The notes below the pieces were generated by a model. It was given only the letters and a program-made list of their open reading frames with translations. It did not search any database and was not told where the DNA came from. The position numbers were made by a program, and so were the translations under genes. This document shows, in pieces, positions 1-8,018 of a DNA stretch of 40,042 nt (its first letter is position 1; each line of letters opens with the position of its first letter). Source of the stretch: CAYJFG01 sp964369405 (lineage in GTDB: Bacteria > Bacillota > Clostridia > Oscillospirales > Acutalibacteraceae); contig CAYJGB010000017.1 in assembly GCA_964369405.1 (NCBI GenBank), forward strand, positions 1-40,042, read 5' to 3'.

Positions 1-1564
1 ATATTCTATAGAACGCAAAAAAAACTCCTAGAATTTCTTCTAAGAGTTCTGGCTCACCATTCAATAAGCTATCCGAACATTCAGTTTCACTTGCTAACTG
101 TTGTGTATGCTCCAACATATCTATATAGCTAATTTGTTTTCCGTCTTCTATATTATAATATATTACCACTTTATCATCATACAAATATATACAGTTGATA
201 AAAGTGTTTATTATTTTCTTTTGAAAGTCAAGGTCTAATGGGTCACCCTTGCAAAAATCTTGTAACCATAAAATTATTTCATCTTTCGTGATATGTATTT
301 CGTTTGCTATACGAAGTTTTGCAAGTTCGATTTCCGCTTCTGTTTTTTGCATTTCTAGTAGGTTCAATCTCTCATTAATTTTATCTATTGCTACTTGATT
401 ACTAGTCTTTATTAACGCATCAACCGAAGTGTTAATGTTATTTTCTATACTTAAAAGCCTTTTTTCAAACTCTTTTATTTTATCTTTGCTAAATTCGTTA
501 TCATAGCAAGCAGTTACTCTTTCGGCAATATATTCTATGCGTGTAGGGGTTAATACATATTCTTGTGTTTGTTGGACGAGATACCATTCAAGAAAACCTT
601 TTCTCTCACTTTTTTTCGCACAAGATTCACCACTTCTGTTTTTATTCTTTCTTGTTGAACATGTATAGTAATGATACTTGACACCACTTCTGCTTGTTCC
701 CTGGTCCCCGCTCATAGATTTTCCACACAAACCACAAAACAGCTTACCAAAGAATAAATATTCCACCTCTTCTGTTGTTTTACGTCCATAATGTTTCTTT
801 TCTCTCTCTGCTCTTGCTTGGCACTTATCAAATAAAGCTTTATTAACTAAAACAGGACACCCACCCTCTACTAGTATATCTTTATATCTAAAAACACCTG
901 TATACTTAATGTTGTTCAATATGTATGTTATGTTCTGAATTGTTAAACATTTACCATTAGGCTTTCTATAACCTTTTAATTCAATTTCTTTACGTATTGA
1001 GTTCTTTGTGTCGCCATTAGCGTAGGCATTAAAAATATATTCGACATATTGAGCAGTGCTATTATCTGTAACTAGCTTTTTATTTTCTATTTTATATCCT
1101 AACGGTACTGTACCTCCTGTGCTATTCGCTTTTAGCGCACTTTCACGCATACCACGTTGTACATTTTGACCTAGCTGTTTAGAGTAAATTTCTGCCATAG
1201 CACGTAACACAGCTTTAACTATAATGCTTTCGTTCCCCTCGCCTACTTGCTCTGTTACAGATATGACCGTAACACCATTAACCTCTAGCTTTCGTTCGTA
1301 GATGGCACTGTCATACATATTACGTGCAAATCTATCAAACTTGTACACAAGTACATATTTAAAATGTTTTTTTGAGCTATCAGCAATCATTTTTTGGAAC
1401 TGTGGGCGGTTGTCGGTAGTACCACTCATTGCTCTGTCAATATACTCCCCCACTATTTTTAAATTGTGTTTCTTAGCATAGCTTAGACAATCTCTCAATT
1501 GTCCGTCTATGCTTTGTTCTGTTTGCTTATCACTTGAATAGCGTGCGTATATTACTGCGTTCAT
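1..1564 (-). CDS. int: Large serine recombinase (phage integrase), 3' end cut off by the window edge
   Basis: Site-specific recombinase that would integrate and excise the prophage. About 521 codons are visible and the frame is still open at base 1, so the C-terminus is missing; the family is usually 450-600 residues. The N-terminus reads MNAVIYARYSSDKQ, with the catalytic serine at about residue 10 of the resolvase domain. A recombinase region follows, then a zinc ribbon (CGLC, then two later cysteines) and a charged coiled-coil stretch, as in phiC31/TP901-type integrases. The start is ATG at 1564-1562, 9 nt after an AGGTG ribosome-binding site. It lies 28 bp downstream of the HNH gene on the same strand. 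Family assignment is secure; integration specificity cannot be read from it. Confidence 0.95.
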   Translation of the reverse strand, partial: MNAVIYARYSSDKQTEQSIDGQLRDCLSYAKKHNLKIVGEYIDRAMSGTTDNRPQFQKMIADSSKKHFKYVLVYKFDRFARNMYDSAIYERKLEVNGVTVISVTEQVGEGNESIIVKAVLRAMAEIYSKQLGQNVQRGMRESALKANSTGGTVPLGYKIENKKLVTDNSTAQYVEYIFNAYANGDTKNSIRKEIELKGYRKPNGKCLTIQNITYILNNIKYTGVFRYKDILVEGGCPVLVNKALFDKCQARAEREKKHYGRKTTEEVEYLFFGKLFCGLCGKSMSGDQGTSRSGVKYHYYTCSTRKNKNRSGESCAKKSERKGFLEWYLVQQTQEYVLTPTRIEYIAERVTACYDNEFSKDKIKEFEKRLLSIENNINTSVDALIKTSNQVAIDKINERLNLLEMQKTEAEIELAKLRIANEIHITKDEIILWLQDFCKGDPLDLDFQKKIINTFINCIYLYDDKVVIYYNIEDGKQISYIDMLEHTQQLASETECSDSLLNGEPELLEEILGVFFAFYRI

Positions 1565-1592
1565 TATCTTTACACCTACCTCACAATGCTTG

Positions 1593-2519
1593 TTATTTAG
1601 CACCCTTGCTTCTATTGCATTTCCAACATAATGTTTGTAAATTTTCTTCGGTAGTAATTCCACCTTTTGCTATTGGTATAATATGGTCAATTTCTAAAAG
1701 TAAATTTGGTTCAAATCTCGTTGAATTATCACACATTTTACAAGTAAAATTGTCACGTTCTTTAATATATTGTCTTAGCTTTGGTGTCATCAAAGCACGT
1801 TGCCCCTCTGCAGACTTTCTGAATTTAACTAACGTAGAGAGATAATTAACAAAAGACGTTAAGTTTTTAATATCCAAAGTAATTTTACATTGCTCGTTTT
1901 TATTTCCCCCAGGACTTATGTACCTAAATGTATATGTTGGGAAATACACAGTACTAAAATTAACACTGTTAACACCTAAATTCTTTATAGTTTTTTTCAT
2001 GCTAAAGAGCGATATTAAAAACGGTAACCTGCCCTTTAAATCTTTTTTCAAAGTATTAAGTTGATTTTTCAAACCTACTTTGCCGTCTTCTGCTGCTAAA
2101 AAATTGTTCAAAACTTTCTCATATTCTTCTAACGTTTCTTCTGTAGGTTGAATGTCAAAATATTTACAAAGATATTTAAACGGTTGAGCATGTGCGTTTT
2201 TTAAAACGCTAGCCGTACAGTCGAATACAAAAGCATTTTTGGTAGTGTTTTTAGCTTTTGTGTTTTTATAGTTGTAATTGTTGTTAAAGTTTATCGTGGC
2301 AGTTCCATAATCAACTTGCTTAATATTACTGTAGGTGTTTTTTAATTCCTCAATATAAGAATTCAATTCGTTGCAATCGATAGCGTTTTTTTTAAACTCA
2401 CTCTTAATATTACTAAAATTATCGCTTCTATAATATAAAAATTCGTAAATTTTATATGCAACAAATATTGATAAGGGCACCCCGTAAAACAAAAGAATGC
2501 CTATTTCAGAAAAATCCAT
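1593..2519 (-). CDS. Membrane-anchored HNH endonuclease-like protein of the lysogeny module
   Basis: A 308-residue protein. Residues about 5-28 form one hydrophobic segment that probably anchors it in the membrane. The middle, about 30-250, is not recognised. The C-terminus is an HNH nuclease fold: CKMC at 260-263, Asp-His at 278-279, Asn at 293 and CWKC at 298-301, giving the two zinc-binding pairs and the catalytic His. The start at 2519 is chosen because AAGGAAGTGG lies just upstream; a longer in-frame ATG at 2615 has no such site. It sits between repressor and integrase, the usual place for genes expressed in the lysogen, so a superinfection-exclusion or defence role is plausible. That role is inference. 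Confidence 0.8.
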   Translation of the reverse strand: MDFSEIGILLFYGVPLSIFVAYKIYEFLYYRSDNFSNIKSEFKKNAIDCNELNSYIEELKNTYSNIKQVDYGTATINFNNNYNYKNTKAKNTTKNAFVFDCTASVLKNAHAQPFKYLCKYFDIQPTEETLEEYEKVLNNFLAAEDGKVGLKNQLNTLKKDLKGRLPFLISLFSMKKTIKNLGVNSVNFSTVYFPTYTFRYISPGGNKNEQCKITLDIKNLTSFVNYLSTLVKFRKSAEGQRALMTPKLRQYIKERDNFTCKMCDNSTRFEPNLLLEIDHIIPIAKGGITTEENLQTLCWKCNRSKGAK

Positions 2520-2651
2520 ATAAACCACTTCCTTAAATTTTAAATTACTTAAATTATAAATCCTAAAGTAACATTTTTCCACAAAAATACACCAAAAAAA
2601 TAAATTTTGTAGCAATTAATAATAAAAATATGTATGGTTTGGTTAATTTAA

Positions 2652-3290
2652 CTATAAAACATCTGCTATCCCTAACACTACACCTAAACAACGACACTCA
2701 TCATACTCATTTAACTGTATAGGACTATATTTAGGGTTTAATGACACAAGCGTACTTTGATGTATCTTTTTAACATATGTTTCTCCGTTAAGCACAAACA
2801 CACCTATAGTACCGTCATTAATGCTGTCGCTTTTTTCTATCAACAGTTTATCTCCGTCATAAAACATAGGTTCCATACTGTCACCAGACACTTTAATTAT
2901 GTAATCGGCACTTGTAGAAGTGTCGGTTTTTATTATGTTTATATATTCCACAGGCGTATCACCGTCAACATAGCTACCAGTACCAGCGGACGCAGGAGTT
3001 AAATAAAAAGGCAACATTATTGTTTTTTGTGTAGGCTTAATAGTTTCAATCATTGTATTTGGTTTATATGTATCGTTAGGTGTATCAACACGGCAAAGTA
3101 AGTAATCGACTGAACAGTCTAAATAATCAGCGATACGAGCAAGAGTAATACACGATAATTGCTTGCCTTTTGAAAATTCTGAAATGGTATTAATTCCTAA
3201 ACTTAAATCAGAAAGCATATTTTTGGCTTTAGCATTATTGTCTTTTAATCTCTGTTTAATCTTGTTTGCTATATCTTGTGTAAAATACAT
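2652..3290 (-). CDS. CI/LexA-like prophage repressor (XRE HTH + S24 peptidase)
   Basis: A 212-residue repressor that should hold the prophage silent and inactivate itself after DNA damage. Residues 5-65 form an XRE-type helix-turn-helix domain. Residues 95-212 are an S24 domain: cleavage motif ASAG at 100-103, nucleophile Ser138 in GDSMEP, and the general-base Lys in YVKK at 174 or 175. The start at 3290 follows AAAGGAG by 7 nt; an upstream in-frame start at 3323 lacks a ribosome-binding site. It is divergent from the early genes across a 166-bp control region with palindromic operators, which it probably binds. Confidence 0.95.
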   Translation of the reverse strand: MYFTQDIANKIKQRLKDNNAKAKNMLSDLSLGINTISEFSKGKQLSCITLARIADYLDCSVDYLLCRVDTPNDTYKPNTMIETIKPTQKTIMLPFYLTPASAGTGSYVDGDTPVEYINIIKTDTSTSADYIIKVSGDSMEPMFYDGDKLLIEKSDSINDGTIGVFVLNGETYVKKIHQSTLVSLNPKYSPIQLNEYDECRCLGVVLGIADVL

Positions 3291-3323
3291 AAAAAAACTC
3301 CTTTCTTTTGTGCATACGAACAA

Positions 3324-3343
3324 AATAACGTTATTGCGTGATT
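3324..3343. promoter_or_regulatory. Candidate second repressor operator (degenerate)
   Basis: An imperfect dyad, 14 of 20 positions symmetric, whose right half GCGTGATT matches the half-site of the better operator at 3354-3373. It lies between the repressor start and the early promoter, where autoregulation of the repressor would act. I see no convincing minus-strand -10/-35 pair for the repressor itself. Confidence 0.4.
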
Positions 3344-3348
3344 AAATG

Positions 3349-3377
3349 TTGACTATCACACTATAGCGTGATATAAT
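3349..3377 (+). promoter_or_regulatory. Early rightward promoter of the prophage
   Basis: TTGACT at 3349-3354 and TATAAT at 3372-3377 are separated by exactly 17 bp, a near-consensus sigma-A promoter directed toward the early lytic genes. The spacer is filled by the palindromic operator, so repressor binding would block RNA polymerase. Confidence 0.85.
3354..3373. promoter_or_regulatory. Primary repressor operator inside the early promoter
   Basis: A 20-bp palindrome, TATCACACTATAGCGTGATA, symmetric at 18 of 20 positions, lying between the -35 and -10 boxes. A further half-site, TATCACAC, is at 3416-3423 just before the first early gene. The repeated half-site and its position make it the best candidate binding site for the divergent repressor and the Cro-like protein. 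Confidence 0.75.
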
Positions 3378-3456
3378 AACATCAAGCTACTAAATTAACT
3401 TAGTTAATTAAAGTATATCACACAGCAACACAAAAAACAACAAAGGAGAGCTTTTT

Positions 3457-3681
3457 ATGAACAACAAAACTATCAATATGCAAGATTTATGGAGTTACTG
3501 TAATAAGTACAACAGATTTACAGGAGGCTCTGTCGAAACGTATGACAAACTATTTGTCTTAAATGAAAACGGAGCTAGCATAGATGTTTTAGCCGGTGTA
3601 ATATTTGCTAATTCAAATGTTGAAAGTTTTACCGATTATGGCACTATAAAAGAAGAGTTGGAGCAAATAAAAATCAAGTAA
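3457..3681 (+). CDS. Hypothetical early phage protein (74 aa)
   Basis: First gene after the early promoter. It starts with ATG after AAAGGAGAG. The 74-residue product is acidic at its C-terminus (EELEQIKIK), soluble, with no recognised motif and no membrane segment. Position makes it a lytic-switch or host-takeover candidate, but nothing in the sequence shows a function. Confidence 0.7.
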   Translation: MNNKTINMQDLWSYCNKYNRFTGGSVETYDKLFVLNENGASIDVLAGVIFANSNVESFTDYGTIKEELEQIKIK

Positions 3682-3696
3682 GAGAGGTTGAAAGGT

Positions 3697-3891
3697 ATGA
3701 AAAAAGAATATTCAGTTAGATTTGGAGTAAAACAGACAACACCTTTTATGGGGGCATTTGTGTCATTTTGTACAAATGTCAGTGCTATCAACGAAGAAAC
3801 AGCACTGAAGAAAGCTACAGAACAGTACAAGATAAAATCAAGAGGCGGACCTATGTCACCATTGCTAAGTATACACACTAGAAAATTTTGA
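3697..3891 (+). CDS. Hypothetical small phage protein (64 aa)
   Basis: A 64-residue basic protein of unknown function beginning MKKEYSVRFG. I chose ATG 3697 because AGAGAGG lies 10 nt upstream. An in-frame TTG at 3688 would add three residues but touches the ribosome-binding site. It follows the previous gene by 15 bp and is probably co-transcribed with it. No domain recognised. Confidence 0.6.
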   Translation: MKKEYSVRFGVKQTTPFMGAFVSFCTNVSAINEETALKKATEQYKIKSRGGPMSPLLSIHTRKF

Positions 3892-3911
3892 TTATTCAGC
3901 AGGAGAAAGCA

Positions 3912-4109
3912 AGGTGCTGTAAATGCTCCTTGCAGTTACATCAGACGGCAGTGCCGACTGTATTAACGGCTAGTTTAAGCGATTATTAGACAAGCTACAA
4001 AAAACATTAAAAGGTGATGTAATTAGCCGTTTATGCTCTGTTAGGTGCTGTAAAGTGGAAACTATCGCATAAACAAGAGATTTTATAGGTGCTGTAACAG
4101 GTGCTGAAA
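3912..4109 (+). repeat. Five short direct repeats, AGGTGCTGTAA-type, in a gene-free early leader
   Basis: The stretch 3892-4129 has no convincing gene. It carries AGGTGCTGTAA at 3912, 4043 and 4087, a one-mismatch copy AGGTGATGTAA at 4012, and AGGTGCTGAAA at 4099. The first copy lies in a short hairpin (GCAAGG at 3909-3914 with CCTTGC downstream). TAACGGCTA near 3964 can pair imperfectly with TAGCCGTTTA near 4024. It could be a binding array, a structured leader or the remnant of a gene; I cannot tell which. Confidence 0.5.
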
Positions 4110-4129
4110 ACATAAAGGAGATAATAGAG

Positions 4130-4348
4130 ATGAAAAGACAAAAGAAATGCACACAGCCAATTGAGTGTAAAATGCGTGATGATATTGCAAAAGAAAAAAT
4201 CATTAAAGCGTTTACTAACTCTGACTATGAATACACATCACGTGAAGCGGCAAACGTTTTAAAATCGTTGATTTATGCAATTAACAATAGTCACGATAGG
4301 ACAAACTTTAGACATCTAAATTTAGACTTAGAGAAAGGAGAGAGATAA
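4130..4348 (+). CDS. Hypothetical early phage protein (72 aa)
   Basis: A 72-residue basic protein of unknown function that starts with ATG after AAAGGAGATAATAGAG. Its C-terminal coding end overlaps the ribosome-binding site of the Cro-like gene, so the two are probably translated as a unit. Residues 20-45 look helical; no known motif was seen. Confidence 0.65.
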   Translation: MKRQKKCTQPIECKMRDDIAKEKIIKAFTNSDYEYTSREAANVLKSLIYAINNSHDRTNFRHLNLDLEKGER

Positions 4349-4349
4349 T

Positions 4350-4535
4350 TTGAATGTTGAAAAACTTAAAGATGTATTAGAACAAAAGAACATATCACAA
4401 AAAGAGTTTGCTCAAGAGATAGGAACATCAGAAGCATTTGTTAGCAATATGCTCAGAGGGTTTAAACTACCCTCACTAGAAACAACAAAAAGGATATCAA
4501 AGTATCTTGATATCCCAATAAACGAAATTATTTAA
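4350..4535 (+). CDS. Cro-like XRE helix-turn-helix regulator
   Basis: A 61-residue protein that is essentially a single XRE DNA-binding domain: QKEFAQEIGTSEAFVSNMLRG contains the recognition-helix region, followed by PSLETTKRISKYLDI. It probably counteracts the repressor at the operators or tunes the early promoter. The start is TTG at 4350, placed 9 nt after AAAGGAG; the nearby ATG at 4354 is in another frame. It lies about 1 kb from the operators, unusual for Cro, so another regulatory target is possible. Confidence 0.85.
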   Translation: MNVEKLKDVLEQKNISQKEFAQEIGTSEAFVSNMLRGFKLPSLETTKRISKYLDIPINEII

Positions 4536-4547
4536 GGAGGCATTTAT

Positions 4548-4790
4548 ATGGCAATGGTACAAGTAGGAGTAATAGCTCTTAGAACCCCGGACGGTAATTT
4601 TTTACCGGCAACACCGTTATACAAGGAAATACCCGACGAAAACATCAACAAAGAAACAGGTATGACTCATGCAGAAGAAAGTGCATATAGCGATTTAGCG
4701 ACAATGCTCGCTAAAAAATTCAAGCAATACAAAGATGGCTGTAAAAACATAGGCGAAGAGGACAATAAAAATGATGTACAAGACGTGTGA
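4548..4790 (+). CDS. Hypothetical early phage protein (80 aa)
   Basis: Starts with ATG after AAGGAGG, 12 bp downstream of the Cro-like gene. The 80-residue product has a beta-rich N-terminus ending in a proline stretch (FLPATPLYKEIPDE) and a charged helical C-terminus. No catalytic motif was seen. Its last 20 bases overlap the zinc-ribbon gene in another frame, indicating coupled translation. Confidence 0.7.
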   Translation: MAMVQVGVIALRTPDGNFLPATPLYKEIPDENINKETGMTHAEESAYSDLATMLAKKFKQYKDGCKNIGEEDNKNDVQDV

Positions 4791-4941
4791 GAGTTGTGGC
4801 AAACGCTGGAACGTAAGTGTTTACAACAAAAGCCGTAAATACATCTGCCCTAGATGCACATCAAAAAAGAGGAGTGAGAACAATGAGAACAATTTCAAAA
4901 AAAGGTATAGAAAGACTGGAGAAGCTGACGTCGCTTTGTAA
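4771..4941 (+). CDS. Small zinc-ribbon protein (56 aa)
   Basis: Start ATG at 4771 or the adjacent ATG at 4774. The product has CESC at about 6-9 and CPRC at about 26-29, two CxxC knuckles typical of a zinc ribbon, then a Lys/Arg/Asn-rich tail. It may bind nucleic acid or a host protein; the partner is unknown. It overlaps the upstream gene by 20 bp and the following gene by 59 bp. Its stop codon is the last three bases before the assembly gap and is retained if the gap duplication is collapsed. Confidence 0.65.
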   Translation: MMYKTCESCGKRWNVSVYNKSRKYICPRCTSKKRSENNENNFKKRYRKTGEADVAL

Positions 4942-5304
4942 NNNNNNNNNNNNNNNNNNNNNNNNNNNNNNNNNNNNNNNNNNNNNNNNNNNNNNNNNNN
5001 NNNNNNNNNNNNNNNNNNNNNNNNNNNNNNNNNNNNNNNNNGAACAATTTCAAAAAAAGGTATAGAAAGACTGGAGAAGCTGACGTCGCTTTGTAACCAA
5101 ATATTACTAAAAGGTGAAAGGCACGTGTTTTACGAGGTATTTCCTCATGTTGAAAACCTTGATATTAGCATACACGAGGGCGAGTGGGTGTGGGACAAGC
5201 CACCGATAGAAAAAATATCAGTGGATTTGTCTGGAAAACTTTTTTCAGAGGATAAATTTAATGATGCAGTTAAAATATTAGAAACATATGCAAAGGAGGG
5301 TTGA
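4883..5304 (+). CDS. Hypothetical phage protein interrupted by an assembly gap (true length about 88 aa)
   Basis: ATG at 4883 follows a GAGGAGTGAG ribosome-binding site. As written, the frame runs into 100 Ns. If the 55-bp duplicate flanks are collapsed to one copy, it continues in frame to the TGA at 5302-5304 and encodes about 88 residues, beginning MRTISKKGIERLEKL and ending AKEGG. The reconstructed protein has an acidic, Trp-containing middle (EGEWVWDKPP) and no recognised domain. The same TGA region contains the ribosome-binding site of the next gene. The given coordinates overstate its length by 155 bp. Confidence 0.65.
4887..5096. other. 100-N scaffold gap with exact 55-bp duplicated flanks (assembly artefact)
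   Basis: Ns occupy 4942-5041. The 55 bases before the gap (4887-4941) are identical to the 55 bases after it (5042-5096). Joining the copies restores an open reading frame. Exact sharing of 55 bases is what two contigs from a k=55 de Bruijn assembly would show when scaffolded without merging. Confidence 0.9.
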
Positions 5305-5307
5305 TTT

Positions 5308-5493
5308 ATGAAAAATTTTCTAATAGGAGTATGGTGCTTTACATACACTAAGCCACACAGAGTAGTTAGAGCGATTGTTATTATAGAAACTATGATAATG
5401 TTACTCCTTAACACAAGTCTATATATTGAGATACCACATCTTATACTATCGGTAATAGCAATAATGCTTACATATGTAGTTGAAAAAAAGTAA
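5308..5493 (+). CDS. Small two-pass membrane protein (61 aa)
   Basis: Starts with ATG after AAAGGAGGG. The 61-residue product has two hydrophobic segments, about 18-37 and 40-57, with a basic loop before the first (TKPHRVVRA), so it should be an integral membrane protein. Small early phage membrane proteins can modify host membrane functions or block superinfection, but nothing here identifies the role. Confidence 0.65.
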   Translation: MKNFLIGVWCFTYTKPHRVVRAIVIIETMIMLLLNTSLYIEIPHLILSVIAIMLTYVVEKK

Positions 5494-5522
5494 GCCCTAC
5501 AAGTCATAAAGACTTGCAAGGC
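5494..5522 (+). other. Short stem-loop before the recombination operon
   Basis: CAAGTC at 5500-5505 pairs with GACTTG at 5511-5516 across a 5-nt loop, with outer GCC/GGC pairing. There is no T-run, so it is not a typical terminator. It may shape the leader of the following operon. Confidence 0.3.
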
Positions 5523-5570
5523 AAACTAAAAAAATCAATTTAAAAATACCACAGAAAAGAGGAAATGTCA

Positions 5571-6476
5571 ATGCAAAATGAAATAATACTTATAAAACAG
5601 TTGCCGATCATCGAAGAACAACTCAATAGCATTAAATTAGGATTTCAAGAAAGTGCAAACAATGCTTTAAGTCTTGAATGTACAGAAGATACATATAAGA
5701 CTGTAAAAGATGCACGAACTCAAGTCACAAAAACTTACAACGATTTAGAAAGCAAGCGAAAAGAAGTAAAGAAAGCTATATTAACACCTTATGACGAATT
5801 TGAGAAGATATACAAAAATTGTGTAACCGATATTTACAAGCCTACTAAGGTACAGCTTGATAAAAAAATCAGTGATGTAGAAAACGGCTTAAAATTACAA
5901 AAAGAAAGTAAAGCAAAAGCATATTTTGAAGAGTATGCACTGAGTAAAAACATAGACTTTGTAATACTTAAAGATGTTGGACTAGCTGTTAATATGAGTA
6001 CTAGTCTTAAAAGTCTAAAAGACAAAATCAAATTGTATTTAGACAAAGTATCAGATGACTTAGATATGATAGACACGCAAGAACATAAAGCAAGTATACT
6101 AGTTGAATACAAAAAGTCACATAATGTATCACAAGCAATATTGACTGTTAATAACAGAATGAAAGCGATAGAAGAAGAAAAGAAAAGAGAGCAAATCAGA
6201 CAAGAAAAACTAGAAGAACAAAGAAAAGCATTAGAAGAAATCAATAATTTGATAGATGATGAACCTACCCCACCAATTCAACCACCACAAATAGTACAAG
6301 CACCGATTAGAACTTCTGTTGAATCTACACCGTTCGACCCGATAGAAGAAATATCAGAAGCAGTTACAAAACCACAAGTTACATTGCTTACTGCTAAGTT
6401 TACAGTACACGGAACACTTGAACAACTCAAGGAACTTAAAAAATTTATGATAGAAAGAGGAATAAAGTATGAATAA
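5571..6476 (+). CDS. DUF1351-family phage recombination-associated protein
   Basis: A 301-residue protein recognised from its N-terminal region (long coiled coil, KVTKTYNDLESKRKEVKKA-type segment, then a PYDEFEKIYK stretch) as the DUF1351 family found directly upstream of RecT in many Firmicutes phages. Residues about 195-225 form a strongly charged helix, then a Pro-rich linker and a small C-terminal domain. It probably assists single-strand annealing recombination; the mechanism is unknown. I chose ATG 5571 because AGAGGA sits 7 nt upstream, while ATG 5565 is almost on the site. It overlaps recT by 8 bp. Confidence 0.8.
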   Translation: MQNEIILIKQLPIIEEQLNSIKLGFQESANNALSLECTEDTYKTVKDARTQVTKTYNDLESKRKEVKKAILTPYDEFEKIYKNCVTDIYKPTKVQLDKKISDVENGLKLQKESKAKAYFEEYALSKNIDFVILKDVGLAVNMSTSLKSLKDKIKLYLDKVSDDLDMIDTQEHKASILVEYKKSHNVSQAILTVNNRMKAIEEEKKREQIRQEKLEEQRKALEEINNLIDDEPTPPIQPPQIVQAPIRTSVESTPFDPIEEISEAVTKPQVTLLTAKFTVHGTLEQLKELKKFMIERGIKYE

Positions 6477-7365
6477 CCAAAAAGCTATAGAGCGTTCTCC
6501 GAAATTTTCCCAAGCGATACAAACACAAACATATCAGAAGTTAATATCGGACACTTTAGGAGATATTAAACGTTCAAAAAGATTTATTGCAAGTATCTCA
6601 TCAGCTGTATCTGTAAACCCACAATTACAACAATGCACACCAGGCACTATACTATCTGGGGCACTCTTAGGAGAGTGTTTAAACTTATCTCCGTCACCAC
6701 AGCTAGGACAGTTTTATTTAGTACCTTTTAACGATAGAAAAAACAATGTAACTAACGCACAATTTTTATTAGGGTACAAAGGTTACATTCAGTTAGCGAT
6801 TAGAAGTGGCCAATATAAAAAGCTGAATGTAATCGAAATAAAAGACGGTGAACTTGTAAGTTACGACCCACTTAATGAAGATATAATATGTGATTTTATT
6901 AGCGATTATGACCAAAGAAAAAACGCATCTACAGTCGGATATTACGCAATGTTTGAATATGTAAATGGCTTTAAAAAATCAATATTTTGGAGCAAATCAG
7001 AAATGGAACAACACGCAGACAGATACAGTCCAGCGTTTAATATTAAAGTTTATCACAAAATTTTAAACGGTGAAATTCCAGATAACGAAATGTGGAAATA
7101 TTCAAGTTTTTGGTACAAAAGTTTTGATGATATGGCAAAAAAAACAATGCTTAGACAACTTATCAGCAAGTGGGGCATAATGTCTACTGATATGGTTACA
7201 GCGTTCGAACATGATACAGAGATAGTTGAAATAGATAATGACAGCAATTTCAAAAATGTACAATCAGATTTTGATTATGACACTCAACAAGTAGCACCAG
7301 AACCACAAAAACAAACTATAGATGTTGATTTCACCTCAAACACTGTAGACTTAAACGACTTATGA
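6469..7365 (+). CDS. recT: RecT single-strand annealing protein
   Basis: A 298-residue RecT-family recombinase that anneals complementary single strands during phage recombination and replication. The family signature is clear: helical N-terminus, the SAVSVNPQLQQCTPGTILSGAL segment region at about 45-67, PQLGQFYLVPF, and LLGYKGYIQLAIRSGQYK. The C-terminus is acidic, often the site of SSB or nuclease contact. It overlaps the upstream and downstream genes by a few bases, so it belongs to a coupled recombination operon with SSB. Length is typical for the family. Confidence 0.93.
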   Translation: MNNQKAIERSPKFSQAIQTQTYQKLISDTLGDIKRSKRFIASISSAVSVNPQLQQCTPGTILSGALLGECLNLSPSPQLGQFYLVPFNDRKNNVTNAQFLLGYKGYIQLAIRSGQYKKLNVIEIKDGELVSYDPLNEDIICDFISDYDQRKNASTVGYYAMFEYVNGFKKSIFWSKSEMEQHADRYSPAFNIKVYHKILNGEIPDNEMWKYSSFWYKSFDDMAKKTMLRQLISKWGIMSTDMVTAFEHDTEIVEIDNDSNFKNVQSDFDYDTQQVAPEPQKQTIDVDFTSNTVDLNDL

Positions 7366-8018
7366 TTAATTATAACATCATATCCACAGGTTCAAAAGGC
7401 AACAGTGTGTTAATAAATAAATGCATACTTATTGACGTTGGAGTAAGTTTTAAAGCACTTAGCGAAATGTATCAATCAATTAGTGTGGTGCTACTTACAC
7501 ACATTCATTCAGACCATTTCAACAAAACTACAATCAAACTATTAGCTGAAACAAGACCTACAATAAGATTTGCGTGTTGCAATTATCTTATAAAAAATCT
7601 TATTGAATGTGGTGTAAAACCTCATAATATAGATGTTCTAAAATTTGATGAAATTTTAGATTATGGAATTTTTAAAATAATACCATTTTATCTAACACAC
7701 AACGTACCTAACTGTGGCTTTAAAATTCATTTTTTAAACGGAGAAAAGTTAATATACGCTACTGACACAAACGACTTAAACGGTGTATCAGCAGTTAATT
7801 ACGATTTATATATGATAGAAGCGAATTACGAAGAAGAAGAGTTACAAAAAAGACTTAATGAAAAAATAGAAAAAGGTGAGTATGCGTACGAAATGAAAGT
7901 TATTAACAATCACTTGTCTAAATCAAAATGTGATGACTTTTTATATAAAAACATGGGGCCTCATAGCAAATATATATATATGCATACTCACGACAATAAG
8001 GAGTATTTAGATGAATAA
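7362..8018 (+). CDS. Metallo-beta-lactamase-fold hydrolase of the recombination operon
   Basis: A 218-residue MBL-fold protein with the metal-binding motif THIHSDH at 46-52 and further His/Asp ligands (YLTHN near 112-116, ATDTND near 134-139, NHLS near 183). Relatives of this compact YycJ-like group commonly sit just after recT in Firmicutes phages and are predicted nucleases or phosphodiesterases. It may supply the exonuclease that makes single strands for RecT; that is inference. Start ATG overlaps the recT stop by 4 bp, its end overlaps ssb by 8 bp. Confidence 0.88.
   Translation: MINYNIISTGSKGNSVLINKCILIDVGVSFKALSEMYQSISVVLLTHIHSDHFNKTTIKLLAETRPTIRFACCNYLIKNLIECGVKPHNIDVLKFDEILDYGIFKIIPFYLTHNVPNCGFKIHFLNGEKLIYATDTNDLNGVSAVNYDLYMIEANYEEEELQKRLNEKIEKGEYAYEMKVINNHLSKSKCDDFLYKNMGPHSKYIYMHTHDNKEYLDE

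Noticed and set aside
1534..1845. Plus-strand open frame opposite the integrase start and HNH end.
   Set aside because: It is a shadow of well-supported minus-strand genes and has no ribosome-binding site or protein-like sequence.
4887..5096. The 55-bp duplication as a biological tandem repeat or insertion target duplication.
   Set aside because: It abuts a run of exactly 100 Ns on both sides and collapsing it restores a gene, so an assembly cause is far more likely.
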